From: Emydura subglobosa
Lineage: Eukaryota > Chordata > Testudines > Chelidae
Length of the DNA: 64,000 nucleotides
Assembly: GCA_007922225.1 (NCBI GenBank)
Contig: ML680043.1
Coordinates: forward strand, 166,033 to 230,032
Direction of reading: 5' to 3'
Positions 1 to 11,965 of this stretch are shown here, in pieces; position 1 is the stretch's first letter, and each line of letters opens with the position of its first letter. Both the position numbers and the translations under genes were made by a program. The notes beneath the pieces are model-generated. The model was not told where the DNA came from. It ran no database searches and saw only the letters and a program-made list of their open reading frames with translations.

Positions 1-758
1 TGGGGGGGGGGAATGTGGTGAGGAGCTAGCAGGATGCAGACAAGAATGTTGCAATAGTTGAGCTGAGAAGTGGACAAGGTTGTTGGTGAAGGAAGAATGA
101 GCCAGTTTCGTTGTAGAGGATTTGTTACACCATGAACCAGTGAGTAGAAGGAGAGGGAGGAGAGGGAAATAATTACAAAGCTGAATGGTGGGGGATAAAC
201 TGCAGGATGGAATTGCTCAGGGGAATAGAGGAGGGAGGAAGAGAGAAGGGATTTTGAGGAAAGATGAGTTAATTTTCCATAATAATAAGTTTGATTTGCT
301 AGTGGCAAGACATGCAGGAAATGATGTCTGAAAAGCAGTCAGAGATGTGGGGCTGCATGGAGGGGAGAGAGAAGAGGTGGAAGAACTTGATCCATGAGGG
401 GATCTTTGGCTTAGAAGTGCTAGAGGAAGCTGTGTGTGCAAATGCAGTCCCTCCGGGGGAGAGAAAATAGGAGAAGGTCAAAGGCAGAGACTTGAGCGAC
501 ACAAGTGGCAATTGCTATTCAGTTTCAAATATTGGAACAACGGTTATGAAGTATGTTGATAGGCTGGTATGTATGATACACTTCTATAGAGCGCTGCCTC
601 ATTTAACAAAAATCTCTGTTTGGTGATTTCAAATAAAATTGAAAGTTAGTCATTCAAATAAAAAATATGCTGCTCTTCATTTTTATAAAGCATGTTGTTC
701 TCATTTATGGCATAGCTGTATCTGTCTACACTGAGTATTTAATGAAAGTGATATTTAC

Positions 759-785
759 CTCCTTCACTTATCTTTCTGTCTGAAT
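759..785 (-). CDS. Gene A 27-bp tail micro-exon 4
   Basis: Acceptor TATTTTAG and donor GAG|GTAAAT give 27 bp encoding xSDRKISEG. A nearer CAG would give 21 bp in gene A but is absent in gene B, so the outer acceptor is preferred. This is the last exon of A in the window; the next B exon lies about 1.76 kb further downstream. Confidence 0.75.
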
Positions 786-3700
786 CTAAAATAGTAAACA
801 AATAGAAATAAAGAACATATGCATGTTATTGGGTAGACTTTGGCTTTAATTCAAAGAGTTAATCGATTCATAGATTCCAGTGCCAGAAGGAACCATTGTG
901 ATCCTCTAGTCTGATCTCCTGTACAACACAAGCCAGAACACTTGCCCGAAATAATTCCCGGGTTCCTAGGTTAAAAGCTATGAGAGGGGCTGTTCGAGTT
1001 TACTCCCTAATACTCCAGTGTTATACCTCCTTCATCTCCTTGCTAAATTGATATGACAGCAGTTTCTAAAATAGTAAATAACCTATGAAATTAAAAAAAA
1101 ATCCACAAATAGTGAGGACCATTTCACATGGATGGTCAGTATTCAATTTGCTGTATTTAATCTTTAATATCTAAACTCGTATAAGATTGTGATTGGGCCT
1201 GTGGGATGGGATGTACAAGTTGCACACTGGTGAGGTGGGTGTGAAGGAGCAGCTCCGGTCCCAGCTCACAGTGGAGGTGGAGCTCAAAATGGAACAGCTC
1301 AGATCTTTCTGGGTGGACAGACAAGCCAAGAAGCTGCCCAAGCCCCATTTGGCTGAGCTCAGGCCCCACTGCTAGGCTGCTACCAGGCCTTCAACCACAG
1401 AAGTCAACAGTGATGAGCCATGAACAAGAGAGGAAGATGCTCTGGAGCATAAGCGGGGAGTGCTCCAAGGGGGACTCAGAAGAGAACCAGTGGCACCAAC
1501 AGCTGAACTGAAGCCGGACTAGGAAGTAGCTCAGGGAGTGGGCCTGAGGCACCTGCCCCCTAGACCTCCCATTTTGAACTACTGTTTAGTGGACCATGGG
1601 CTGGAACCTGGTACAGTCTTGAGGGGCCATTGAGTCTCACTGCTGGGTGACATGGCCAAGAATATTACTACTAGGCAGAACTGCTGGGCTCAGACACCAG
1701 CCTTTGCCCCCCATCGACAACCTGTCAACCAAATAAAAATATTGTGGGATGTTGGCAGTTCTTCTACAGGACACATACACACACACAAGGCTAATGATGC
1801 ACTGTAAGAACATATGTATTCTCACCTAGTTCGCTCAGCAGCCTTTCTTTTTCTGAAAGAAATTATATGTACATATCATTGTATGATCTAAGGCAGAATC
1901 TATGTGGTAGATTTTTTGGCCTGTACCTAATGTGCATTACACTTTACACATATATTTATAATTTGTTTTAAAATAAAATCATTCATACCGTGCGAGCCAA
2001 ATTCTGCTCCCAGTTAAAATGGTTTAAATCCAGTGTAACTTCACTGGCATAATCTATGAGCATATCACATTATTTTTTTACTTTTGTTGGGTATTTGGAT
2101 ATTTCATTACGTTTTTAGATGTAAATGAGAATAGGTCGTCTTTGTAGAACTTGTCAATTGAAACTTTTGACTTTTTGTCAAAAAACCCAAAATTGAAAAT
2201 TTTTAAGGCATAAGCTAAAAGTAATTTTACAAGGTTTCAATTTTTGTATGACTACTGTCAATTAAACAAATGCTTTCTGCAAAAAATTTGTTTACTCGAA
2301 ACTCAATTTTTTTTTTGAAAAACTGTTTGAAAATTTTTTGTCCAGGCCAATCTATTTGGTCCTTGATGGACAATGCAGTATTCCCATGCTTTTCACTATA
2401 GCTCATATACAGGCTTGAATACTAGAACATTTTTCACTGAGGCTATGTCTACACTGATGGCGGCAAAGTTGCTGCCCTCAAATTGACTTATCTAGATCGA
2501 CTGAGTGGTCGGTGAAGACCCGCTCAGTCGATCCAGAAGTCGAAGTACTAAAACCACCTCCTAAAGTGGCATAGCGTTGCGTCGACAGGAACGCGGTTCC
2601 CATCAGCGCAATGCAGTGAAGACGGCGTGCAGAAGAGAAGCACAGAAGTCGACAGGAATTACACAAGTTCTTTGCGTACTTTGTATAACTCCCATTGACT
2701 GCCGCCGAATCTCCAAGATAAGTGTAGACCAAGCCTGAGAAAGGCGTACTGCTTAGGGCCAAAGATTTATCTGTGCCAGCAGTGCCAAGGGATATTTTAA
2801 ATCAAGCTGATCAGTCTCTAGAAACAGAAAGTGACATCTTTGAAGGATGGCCCTCCAATCTACCTATTTATATTTCAATGGAACTACATAAAGAACCATC
2901 ACTCTTGAATCAAATCTACTAGTACTTTTCAAAATACAAATTACATAACCAATTGTCATGCTTAGGTTTAATTTATAGATAACATTTAATGGGATTATGT
3001 GGCAGCCCGAAGATTAATTATCACCTCCTGCTATTTAGTTCATTGCGTAAGAGGATATTTGTGTTTGAAGATTTCTTGAAAGAGTTCCTTGGGGAATGAA
3101 ATATGAAAGCTCATGACATTGTGAAATGATTTTATTGTAATTTCTCCTTTTCTTTCCCCTCATATCCTTCCTTGGAATCTGGAATTTTCTTTTAAATTTT
3201 TCTTTCTTTCAGGAAGACAGGGCAGCAGCAGGTTTGGCTTTATTCATAATTATCCATACTGACTGGGTTTCTAATATTTATTGGTGCTACATTTCCTATG
3301 GCAAGAGCCTGTCATGCTGGATAGTAAAGCTCTCTCAGAGTGAAATTCCACCTGGTGCAGCATGCACATCTTACTTTCTACTTCAGTCCTCAAAATAAGA
3401 CTTAAGGGAGACTTAACTGGGGCACAAGTCTTGGGCTAGCTAAGTACCATTTAAACCATATTTTGAGGGCATAAGTGAGTCTTCAGTGGTGAATAGCCTG
3501 CTGCAAGCCCTTAGTGATATAGATTCATAGAGTCTAGGACAGTGATAGTAACAGATGTCCCAGTCCTCACTGATTCCTTTATCTGGGTAAGGACAGATAC
3601 TTTTGTGATTCACATCTTGGAAAATATCAACACGACACATAATACTGTCTCCATGAATCTGTGCCATGAAAATATACCTACCATATGTTATATCAAATCA

Positions 3701-6700
3701 AAACTATATCTACCTGCTTCCATGGCTTTCTTCTGATTTACTGCAAACAAGGAGAATCACATTGCAGTGTTAATTACTCTTACAAGTTTTGCAAAGGCTT
3801 ATTTCACATACAAAATAGCTTTAAAATACTGGACAATATTCTCTCTATGGAGGAGAAACCTGCTTCGGAGTCAGAAAACTGATGGTTTCACTTGCAAATT
3901 ATCTCCTCATTCAGTGCAACAGCGGATGGTTTCTACCAATTCTCTGACTCTGCAGAGAATCTGACTACATAAAGTAGTGGGTGGCCTGTCACCTGTGAAA
4001 ATGTCAGGAAGCTTGTGGAGACCTCTGGCCTCAGCACATCCACCCAACCCACATCCTCTGACTTGGCAGGACAGCTTCTGAGAGAGCCAGATAAAAACAT
4101 CAGTGAACAGGATCACATACCAATTAGTACAATGAAAAGGGTGGGAAAAGAGAGGCATCAGATTGAAGTTTAGGGAGAACTGAAGGAAAAGGAAGGAGTC
4201 CAAAAAAATTAAATGTAGGTGAACTGAAATTAATGGGAGCAATCACTAGACCTAAAACCTGCAGAAAACTGAAGTGGAGCTTTACCAGGAGAAGAGGATT
4301 TTTTACCAGAAAAATATTTGAGTTCTAAAACCTCTTGAAAGTTCTGGGAGATCCCATAAATACTCACAAGGGAAATTAGTTTTATGAGGTGCTGGTTTCT
4401 CATCCAGTTTATTGAGAAAGTTCCATTGTCCTAATCCTCAATGAATCTTGTGGACCAAGACCAAATCCACTCTGGCCAAACAGAATTCCCAGGCAAACAC
4501 CAGCAGGAGGCAATCACTCCTGATTTCACTGTTTGTGTTATAAAAGGCCTTGAATTTTATACTTTACCCAGTGTACACAGGGCAATGTAAGTGATTTTCA
4601 GCACATACGTGAGCAACCCCATTCCACAACTGTTAACGATTATGGAACAATGTCAAGGGACGCCCATATAGGAATGAGTGGGAGAAGGCTAACCTGCATA
4701 TGATCTACTTTTGATGACATGATCTACTTATGACAGAAGAAAACAAACTTTCCTGATGAGTCACCAGTGGAAATAGTCACTCTTGGTCAATGCCCTAATA
4801 CAGATCCCAATTCCCATTACATCACCTGGATGCATACTGCAAACATTAGAAACACACAATTGTTGATCACAATTGAGAGAGAACAAACCCACCCATCTCC
4901 TGTAATTTATAAACAGCTTCTCAGATCAGCACAGCAACGGGTATCTTAAACTTTTCTTCTACAATCATAGAATCTTAGAAATGTAGGAGCTGAAAGGGGC
5001 CTCGAGAGGTCATCAAGTCCCACCCCTCGTACTGAAGCAGGACAAAGTAAACCTAGACCATCCCTGTCAGGTGTTTGTCCAACCTGTTCTAAAAAACCTC
5101 CATTGACGGGAGTTCCATAGGCCTGCTGGAATTGTGTCAAAATAAAGATATAGAATATGTTCATATACATTTGTTTTCACTTGCCTAGTGACTTACCTGA
5201 GCGAGATGTTGTGTCATTATTATCTGAAAAAAAATTAAAATGTTTTTTGAAAATGAGACACTTGCATCCTAAAATAATTTTGATGGAAAAGGTCACTGGC
5301 ATGAATGCTAATTCTGTAAAACAGAATCATCCCTTGGTGTCTATTCTGGCCCTGAATATGCTTTATGAGAGCAAATTATAATGTCTCATGTCAGAACAAG
5401 GGACTTAAGTGGTAAGGAATGATTATTTAAAGACCCATATATTTCATTTTCTGAGTGTGGCCCCAGACCACTCATTTCAGTTTTTGTTTGTGTTTATTAT
5501 AGTTAAAGACTTCCATATGATCCGTTTTAGCATTTTCACATATTTATTAAAATAGCAAACAAAGAAATACTTACTTTTCAATTTATAACATACAACAGCA
5601 ATAAGGACTACACTGAGAAATAAAATGACCAGGAAGGCAGCCACCCAAGGGGAGGTTGTAGGGAAGAAAACATCTGGAAAACACGTGAAAATATCAGTTA
5701 CCTTTCCATAATTCTTAAGAAACATCTTGAAAATTATCAGGCCAACCCAGAGACTGTCTGAGTACCTGGTGAAATCAGATTTCACTTGAATCTAGAGACT
5801 GCTGTTTTTTTCTGGCAGAACAAAGTCTAGGCGAATTTAGATCAGAAAACTCTACCCATCTTCAAGGATATCACGGAGAACAGCACAGTTGGCTCCTCCA
5901 ATGTGTCCTGGAAAAGCACTCACCTTTAGCCACATCCTCCTTACCTTACTCATGTAGGTTGAAACCCAAGTTACCTCTTGAGCACAATCCAGCTGCCTAC
6001 TAGGGAAAATGCAAGATGCATCTCTTTGCCATAGCATTCCCACCATAAATAGTATAAAATAAAAAAAGAAAGGCAGACAGATCCTCTATTGAGGAAAGGA
6101 GGTAGAGAATCTAAGAGTAGTATCCTTAGTGGAGTTATTCAGATAAATAGTAAGAGCCATTTATATGTATGTATTGACATTCATTAACCCTGTCAACAAC
6201 TATGTGAAGTTGGTGGGATAAGTATTATTACCTCCCCTACTGAGGTGGGGAAAGTGAGAGAAGTTAAGCAACTTCCCAGAGGCAATAAAGCAGGGCTTGA
6301 ACTCAATACAGAATCCCTGTGCTCAACAGAAATTACGGGACAACTCACCTGGGTGAGTACTACAAGACATGAGTAAGGGCTGTAGAATCTGCCCAATAAC
6401 CATTAAATTATAATAAGAGATAAGATGATATTAATGTTGAAAAATTAAGCACACAACAATCAGAAAAGGCCAAAATGGAAGTTATATGCACCACCTTAAC
6501 TTTGCCCTCTTTTTCAATGATTCACCAGAACACTGAATGAAACAGAGTTTTCCGTATCTTTCAGTAAGATTGAAAATCCCGTGCAACTTTGTTACATATA
6601 CATGTGCAATGAAAGCCATTAGAATCCTGGATCATTTTGTAGAAAGAAATCTCTTAATAATGTACTTGTGCAAATTATAATTTTTGAACTTTTTAGTTCA

Positions 6701-9608
6701 GCCTAATCAAAATAGGTTTTTTGATGTAAACTGATAGGCAAGTATTTAAAAGAAGATAACACCTAACTATTGTATCAGGCATTTCAACAAAACATCCTAC
6801 AAAGGAGGTCAATATCATTACCCCCATTTCTGTGGAAACTGAAACACAGAGAGGGTAAGTGGTTTGCCCAGTGTCACCCAGCAGGTCAGAAGCATATTCA
6901 GTCCTCCTGAATCCTAACCCAGTGCTCTGTCCACTAGGTCACACAAACTCTTGGCCTTTATTTCTTACCAAAAGGGGAGAGAGAAAAATGGGACTCATCT
7001 CATTAACCTCTTTACTGATCCTACAGTCACTGACTCCAACATGCACTCACCTGAAATTAGAACTCTGGACTCACTCGCTGTCTTTAATATGTTGTTGATT
7101 ATTTTGCAGGAGACTTCATAGTCTGATCCTGGTTCTATGTTAATGGAACTTTCAATATTGTAGATTCCAGCAGGTGTCTTTGTGTTGCTGGTGGTCAGCT
7201 TTTCTGTTCGGTTTTGTCCTTTACTGTCTAGCCAGAGCATCTGGGGCTCAGGGAACCATCCCTCTGACCTGCAGGTGAGTTTGATCCCCTGGCCTGCATA
7301 ATGCTCAAGGAAAATGGAAGACTTACCACCTCTAGCTACAAAAACAGAGTAAAAACAAAAAGATTTGAATTTTCCATGCCTTGCACAAACATCCCATATT
7401 ATGAAGGAATTCTCCCACAGACAGCACTTTGTGTACAAAGCACCTTGTGAAGTCTATCAGAATTTGGGAACTGTCTACTGGAATAAGTAGTACCTCGAGA
7501 AAACTTATTTTCCTTTACATGATTGCAGAATCTATCAGAAAAGTGAAATTTCTATGTGGACATACTCTCTTACTCACTAGTGGCTAAGAGGTTAGGAGAA
7601 CTAAACTGCTGAGTGAGCTAGTTTACTAGACAATCTTGCTAATAAACATTTGAGGTCAAATCTATATTTTTTTAAGGCCCAAAGAGACCATTGTGTCTGA
7701 CTGTCTGTATAATACAGGCCATAGATTTCACCTGATTGTTTCTGGGTTGAAACCAGTAGGTTGTGGTTGTATCTTTTGGAAAGACATCCAATTGTGATGT
7801 AAAATTCTAAGTGATGGAGAATTTATCACATTCCTTGGTAATCTGTTCCAAAATTTAATTACTTTCACTGTTAAACATTTGAATCATATTTCTAATTTAA
7901 ACTTTGCTGACCTCAGTTTTAAAACACTGGATCTTGTTTTGCCTTTGTCTGTGAGACTAAAAAGCCTTCTAATATCTGAAATCTCTTCCCCATGAAGCTA
8001 ATTATAAACTCTAATAAAACCACCTCTGAAACTTCTCTTTGTTAAACTAAATAGATTGAGCTTCTTTAGTCTCTCACTCTAAGGCAGGCTTTCTAGAGCT
8101 TCGAAATTTTTTTATGTATTCTCTGAAACTACAAATCATTCTCATAGCTCTTCTCATTTGTGTTACTCCAAAAGAACTTGATGTAATTGTGTTACTCGAA
8201 TTGTGTTGACTCCAAAAGAACTTCATCAAAACATAATTGAGCTCCTCTCTCTTTCTGTCAATAACAAAATGTCTGGTACTAAAAGATTCAGTATTACCTT
8301 CACTGACCTGTCACATCCAGTTCAATCACCACCTCATCATACCAGTTCTCAGAAACCACTCGGCACATGTAATTCCCTTTGTCAGAGGCCTGGACATTCT
8401 TCAGCTTTAGAGACATGTTTCCTGTGTTCATCTCATGTTGAAAGAACTCTGTCCGGCCTTGGTATCTCTGATCCTGTTTTTCTTCTTTGTTTCTTCTGTT
8501 ACAAGAACTCACATCTATATTTTCCTGGGGTCTAACAAGTCTCCAGTGAACAGTGATGTCCTCAGGGATACTTGTGGCTATCACCTGGCAAGGTAGGGTA
8601 ACATCTTCTCCCAGGAATCCAATAACAGGAGATTCAGGGTGAATGATTTTATATTCACCTGTAGAGATATATAGATATACATTTTCTCTCTGTCGGATCA
8701 TTAATAAATGAATGAACTTTATGATATAGAAGCAGCCTGAGGTGAAACAAGATAATCAAAGTTTCTGCCCTGAATTTTACAGTTCTACTTTCACTTTTTA
8801 AATGTCGAATGGGGTAATCAAATTGGTACTTCAGACTGCGATTTTAGACACCACGAGGACTCTTATTATCCCTGTGAAGTTCAGTAAGGTGCTGAAGAGC
8901 TTTACAGAGTTCAGCTGGATCAGCTACAGTTCTGCCAAGGACCCTTGATATTCCCATATGCAGGAATGGGCCCCCCTCTGCCACTAACCATGCGAAGTGC
9001 TTCAGAGGCTAGACAGCCTCTTTGGGTGCTGCTGGGCTGATGGACATTCGCAGGTACTGGAGTTGCTGCCAAGACCACAAAGTACTCCAGTGGCTGAGAG
9101 CTTCCTAGAGATGTGTCTACACTGCAATTAGACACCCGTGGCTGGCCATGCCAGGTGATGGGCTCACGGGGCTTGAGCTAAGGGGCTATTTAATTGCAGT
9201 GTAGATGTTCGGGCTTGGGCTGCATTTTCTCAGGCACTAAAGTTTTAGAAAGGTGAGTGTATATTAGTGTCCCAATTGTACAGCTAGAGAATCCAAGGAA
9301 GAGAGAGATGAAGTGACCTGCTGGAAGTCACAAAGGGAGTAAGTAGGCAAGTCAAGAATAGACCCCAGGTCTAACTCTCAATACTGTGTCCTAACCAATA
9401 AACCACATCCATCAGAAATATTAATGTTAGATGCTATTAAAAAATAATGACACCTTAGACTACTGGTGCCTGTGATTTTCTCCCCATCCTGGCAATGATT
9501 AATTATGTCATTAAAATAAATGTAACTTTGTTTACCTCTTATAAAGTAGGGTGTCTGTAGAAAAGTCAGTATCTGAATAGCTGTCATCCACTGGAATAAG
9601 GAATCCAT
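759..9608 (-). CDS. Gene A: butyrophilin-like membrane protein, 3' end off the left edge
   Basis: Type I membrane protein of the butyrophilin family, whose members act at the cell surface in regulating lymphocytes. Eight coding exons are visible in transcript order: 9608-9536 (signal), 8658-8308 (IgV), 7335-7051 (IgC), 5673-5575 (transmembrane), then 27-bp micro-exons 5223-5197, 3740-3714, 1852-1826 and 785-759. All junctions are GT-AG and phase 1, and the joined frame has no stop. Each exon has an equal-length partner in gene B about 24.9 kb to the right, which confirms the exon calls. By comparison with B, the remaining micro-exons and the B30.2 exon should lie left of base 1. The start is the first true ATG at 9608; the upstream in-frame codon at 9626 is TTG. 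The family assignment is secure. The one-to-one identity with any named mammalian BTN is not, so no symbol is given. Confidence 0.9.
863..965 (-). repeat. LINE tail remnant (shared with 25751-25863)
   Basis: GATTCATAGATTCCAGTGCC through ACTTGCCCGAAATAATTCCC, also present beside gene B micro-exon 4, so it predates the duplication. Confidence 0.65.
1826..1852 (-). CDS. Gene A 27-bp tail micro-exon 3
   Basis: Acceptor TTTCTTTCAG and donor TAG|GTGAGA bound 27 bp encoding EKERLLSEL, a strongly helical, charged coiled-coil-like peptide. The counterpart is 26617-26643 in gene B. Confidence 0.85.
2441..2735. mobile_element. Inverted-repeat DNA transposon (MITE) in the gene A intron
   Basis: 295 bp with ends GGCTATGTCTACACT and AGTGTAGACCAAGCC (inverted, 13 of 15 matching), flanked by TGA on both sides. 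The paralogous gene B site (near 27250) reads CACTGAGAAAGG without the element. The 3-bp target site fits PIF/Harbinger-type MITEs such as the Chompy family of reptiles; the family name is from memory. Confidence 0.85.
3714..3740 (-). CDS. Gene A 27-bp tail micro-exon 2
   Basis: Acceptor TTTGCAG and donor CAG|GTAGATA bound 27 bp encoding VNQKKAMEA in phase 1. A second AG inside would give 19 bp and break the frame, so the 27-bp form is chosen. It is identical in coding sequence to 28552-28578 in gene B. Confidence 0.85.
4968..5135 (-). mobile_element. CR1-type tail in the gene A intron (shared with B)
   Basis: AATCATAGAATCTTAGAAATG through CCTCCATTGACGGGAGTTCC. An equivalent copy lies at 29812-29968, so it was inserted before the gene duplication. 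Confidence 0.75.
5197..5223 (-). CDS. Gene A 27-bp tail micro-exon 1
   Basis: Acceptor TTTTTTCAG and donor CAG|GTAAGT flank 27 bp in phase 1, encoding NNNDTTSRS with the split first codon. Its sequence matches the gene B exon at 30029-30055. Confidence 0.85.
5575..5673 (-). CDS. Gene A exon: transmembrane segment
   Basis: 99-bp exon, phase 1 both sides, with acceptor TTTCCAG and donor AAAA|GTAAGT. It encodes a short juxtamembrane [10 protein letters not shown], then about 22 hydrophobic residues ([18 protein letters not shown]), then the stop-transfer YKLK. Confidence 0.93.
6180..6350 (+). repeat. MIR-type SINE (shared with gene B)
   Basis: TTATTACCTCCCCTACTGAGGTGGGGAAAGTGAGAGAAGTTAAGC... 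A copy lies at the homologous place 31195-31365. Confidence 0.7.
6770..6945 (+). repeat. MIR-type SINE
   Basis: CCATTTCTGTGGAAACTGAAACACAGAGAGGGTAAGT...CCCAGCAGGTCAGAAGC...CAGTGCTCTGTCCACTAGG is the MIR core and 3' part. Confidence 0.75.
7051..7335 (-). CDS. Gene A exon: membrane-proximal IgC domain
   Basis: 285-bp exon, phase 1 in and out, with acceptor TTTGTAG and donor CAG|GTGAGT. Diagnostic motifs are [16 protein letters not shown], an NRT sequon, and the second cysteine in YEVSCKI. This is the butyrophilin/B7 C-type domain. By hand count it differs from the gene B domain at about 12 of 95 residues. Confidence 0.95.
7672..8110 (-). mobile_element. Older CR1-like fragment in the gene A IgV-IgC intron
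   Basis: Contains GGAGAATTTATCACATTCCTTGGTAATCTGTTCC and TAAACCACCTCTGAAACTTCTCTTTG-like tracts found in old LINE tails. It is absent from the equivalent gene B intron, which carries a MITE instead. Confidence 0.6.
8308..8658 (-). CDS. Gene A exon: IgV domain
   Basis: 351-bp exon, phase 1 at both ends, with acceptor CTACAG and donor G|GTCAGTG. It encodes a canonical V-set domain: the B-strand cysteine in DVTLPCQV, the core tryptophan in TVHWRL, and the F-strand motif ASDKGNYMC. The run YQGRTEFF corresponds to the butyrophilin YRGR motif. An NMS glycosylation sequon lies in strand E. One extra cysteine (SSCNRR), absent from gene B, lies near the C'' region. It ends in ELDVTG, as butyrophilin V exons do. 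Confidence 0.95.
9105..9225. repeat. Short inverted repeat element
   Basis: GTCTACACTGCAATTA near 9116 and its inverse TAATTGCAGTGTAGA near 9192 bracket a GC-rich interior with CACGGGGCTTGAGC. This is a MITE-like palindrome upstream of the gene A V exon. Confidence 0.55.
9270..9412 (+). repeat. MIR-type SINE beside the gene A signal exon
   Basis: CAGCTAGAGAATCCAAGGAAGAGAGAGATGAAGTGACCTGC...GACCCCAGGTCTAACTCTCAATACTGTGTCCTAACC. It includes the MIR 3' half. Confidence 0.65.
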
Positions 9609-9698
9609 TGCTGGGCAGACTTTCAAAATATCAGTAGGTCAACACACTTCTCAAAAGGCAACATGCTGGGGCAGATACTACGAGGCTTTCCCAGGCTC
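9536..9698 (-). CDS. Gene A exon 2: 5' UTR end and signal peptide
   Basis: A splice acceptor (TTTCAG) precedes 9698. About 90 bases of leader follow, then ATG at 9608. The coding part is 73 bp (phase 1 out) and begins MDSLFQWMTAIQILTF, a hydrophobic leader ending near the donor at 9536/9535 (G|GTAAAC). Gene B has the same 73-bp coding length. The leader contains a short upstream ATG, which may dampen translation (inference). Confidence 0.85.
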
Positions 9699-11275
9699 CT
9701 GAAATGGAAGCACAATGTGTTTCAGTGTTATTGCAATACAAGAAAGAGCAATACATTAACCAGCAATGCTGTAATCCTTGTTCCTATTGACTGATCTTTC
9801 TGTTTATTATTCCAAACACTTCTGATTCACATTTAATTTCTACCCAGGTGCTGAACAAAGCCAAAAATATTTATTAAGAAAATGTAGTAAAATTACATAG
9901 GTCAGCTACTTAACTCAGATCTGTTAGGCCAGTGGTTCTCACAACAATTCTTTTGGTGGCCTCGGAGCATGGCCACCAACTCTTGCTGGTGGCTGCATTG
10001 ACAATTTTTCCTGATATACTCAGTTAACGTTAGGAAAATGAAATAAACATGCACATAGACATGTCCAGATGATAAGTTCTGGGTTTTGATTAATCAATTG
10101 TGTGGATCAGAATATTAGCAAAAGTGGAGGAGCTCTTTGAATGGAAAGGCTGCCTCACTTTCCCCACTCACCTTTCAGGTGAGAAAGGTCAGTGGGATGC
10201 ATGAAGAACTGCAGCTCCTGCCAGGCGGCTGGAGGGAGTTATTTGTTCTTCCCTAAAGAGCAGCCAGTCTAGCTACATGTGCAGCACCAGCCCTAAGCCA
10301 CCTGGCAGGAGGCAGGAGGGGGAAGAGTGCAGCTTAGGAAGGAGGCTGCTGGGGGTAACTTGCACGGTTGCAGGGAGCAGGGGATGAGTGGGTGAATGGA
10401 AGGACCCTGGAGGCAATCCAGTGGCTGGCAGGCAGGGAGGGAGGAAAGGCAGGGAGGAAAGTGAGTGGAAGTTGGGTCCCAGAGGCATTGGCATGGCCGG
10501 CAGGTAGGGGTGGGGAGTGGATGAATTCAAGAAAGGAGGCGGACCCTCCCTGGAGGCAATTGAGCGGCTCGGGCTGGCAGGGAGTGGTGCGGACTGCGAG
10601 GCAGGCACACATGGGGGTCACTTACCTTGGCACTGCAAGCTGGCAGTGGAAAGTGCTTCTGGGAGCCAAGGGCCGGAGGTTATTCACCTTGCTGGGGCTG
10701 CTCCCAGGAAATCCCGGCTTGTGGTCTGTTGAAACCTGGCAGGGCCTGGGGGATCCTTGCCTCTCCTTCCCCAGCTGCTCCTGGCTGCACAGAAACCCCC
10801 TGGTGACCCCATTTGAGAACTGTTGTATTCGGCTATATCAGTTTACACCAACTGAAGATCTGGTCTCAAATTTTAAAGAAAATGGAGCATGTCCCAATCT
10901 CCTCCTTCAAATCCATTGTCCCAAAACGATAGAGAGGTTGGGAGCCTTTTAAAATGTCTTGTGCATTAAAATCACAATTAAATTAATAAGGCCATTCCAT
11001 GAAGTATACAAGAGTGTCAATAACACTCTTGATTTAAAAAAAACTGCATTTAACCACCCTGCTTACACTTCTCCATTTGAGAGGAATGTCTTAATTTCTG
11101 TGAAGTGTAAACTTAAAACTGTCCAAAGCAAGTTCAAAGGTATCTGAAAATGGCAGAGAATTATCTTCCATGCTGTCTCAGATCAAGAATCTGATTGTAA
11201 TCTCTCAATCAAATCAGGGAGTTACACTTGCATTAATCTATCTGCGATTGGTTTTGCTAAAATGTGATTTCTTAC

Positions 11276-11310
11276 CTGCATATATTAGGGTTCCATGCAC
11301 TTTCTACATC
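11276..11310 (-). other. Gene A putative non-coding first exon (3' part)
   Basis: The minus strand reads TGCAG|GTAAGAAATCACATTTTAGC, a strong donor. The same donor and flank occur upstream of gene B at 36537. Butyrophilins commonly start with a 5' UTR exon. The exon's 5' limit is not determinable, so the upper coordinate is nominal. Confidence 0.5.
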
Positions 11311-11884
11311 CTGTACATTGATTGTAGCTCTGAGGAATCTTTCATTCTTTACGGAAGTTGTTTACATCAATGTGGAAACTGAAAGTACAAACTTCAACTG
11401 CAATAGTTATGTATTAACCAAATACGATAGTAAAATCAAACACAAGTATCCTTCAAAAAGAAGCAGACAACCAATCTTAAATGTGTCTGAGTCTGTTAGC
11501 CCTGCATGCACAAAACTTGGGTGCTTAAGTCCCTATTTTAGGCACCTAAGTCCTGCTTTCAGCATCACGGCAATGTACTGTGCCCCTCCCCTACACCAGG
11601 CACCTAAACTCACTCAGCTCTTCAGTTTCAACAGGAAAAGTTCCCTCTAGGTCTATGTTCCTGCCTCTGGCCGTGTGCACTGTGGCCTCCCTCTAGGCTC
11701 CCAGATGTCGATCTCCAGCGTAAGGCCCAGAGTGATTCACCAACCAGGGAAAGATATGCGGCCGACTGCCCAAGTTGTGTGCAGGGCCCGATTGGGTAGG
11801 TGTTCTCAGAGACTGCCTATTGGATCGGGCCAATGAGGTGAGCTCACACAAAAGAGCCGCTGGGGTGTAAGGAGGATAACACTC

Positions 11885-11965
11885 ATAACTTTTATCCCGC
11901 TGGCTAGGGTACTCACCTGGGTTGTGAGAATTCCATGGTTGAGGTTCCCCCCTCCACCTGTAGGG
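11885..11965 (+). repeat. Older copy of the tRNA-like segment
   Basis: TATCCCGCTGGCTAG at 11893 aligns with the A-box region at 41277. The B box has decayed to GGTTGAGGTTC at 11937, keeping the 44-base spacing. The flanks also match (CCACCTCTCAAGTAAGTG versus CTACCTCTCAGATAAAGTG). Confidence 0.5.

Larger units (their letters stand above)
1..11440. repeat. Left copy of the large segmental duplication (partner about 24930-37390)
   Basis: Exons, introns and several ancient repeats correspond in order to 24.9-37.4 kb. The 5'-most shared block is near 11401-11440 versus 37345-37385. Copy-specific insertions explain the local length differences. The first about 530 bases match about 24930-25440 and hold a purine-rich stretch that I cannot assign to a named element. 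Confidence 0.85.

Noticed and set aside
8203..8535. 110-codon plus-strand ORF
   Set aside because: Antisense shadow of the gene A IgV exon; no independent support.
9608..9626. Earlier start for gene A at 9626
   Set aside because: The codon is TTG, not ATG; 9608 is the first ATG and matches the 73-bp coding part of gene B.
10368..10952. 194-codon plus-strand ORF
   Set aside because: GC- and purine-rich sequence with open frames on both strands, no domain, no splice context, and nothing like it elsewhere in the window.
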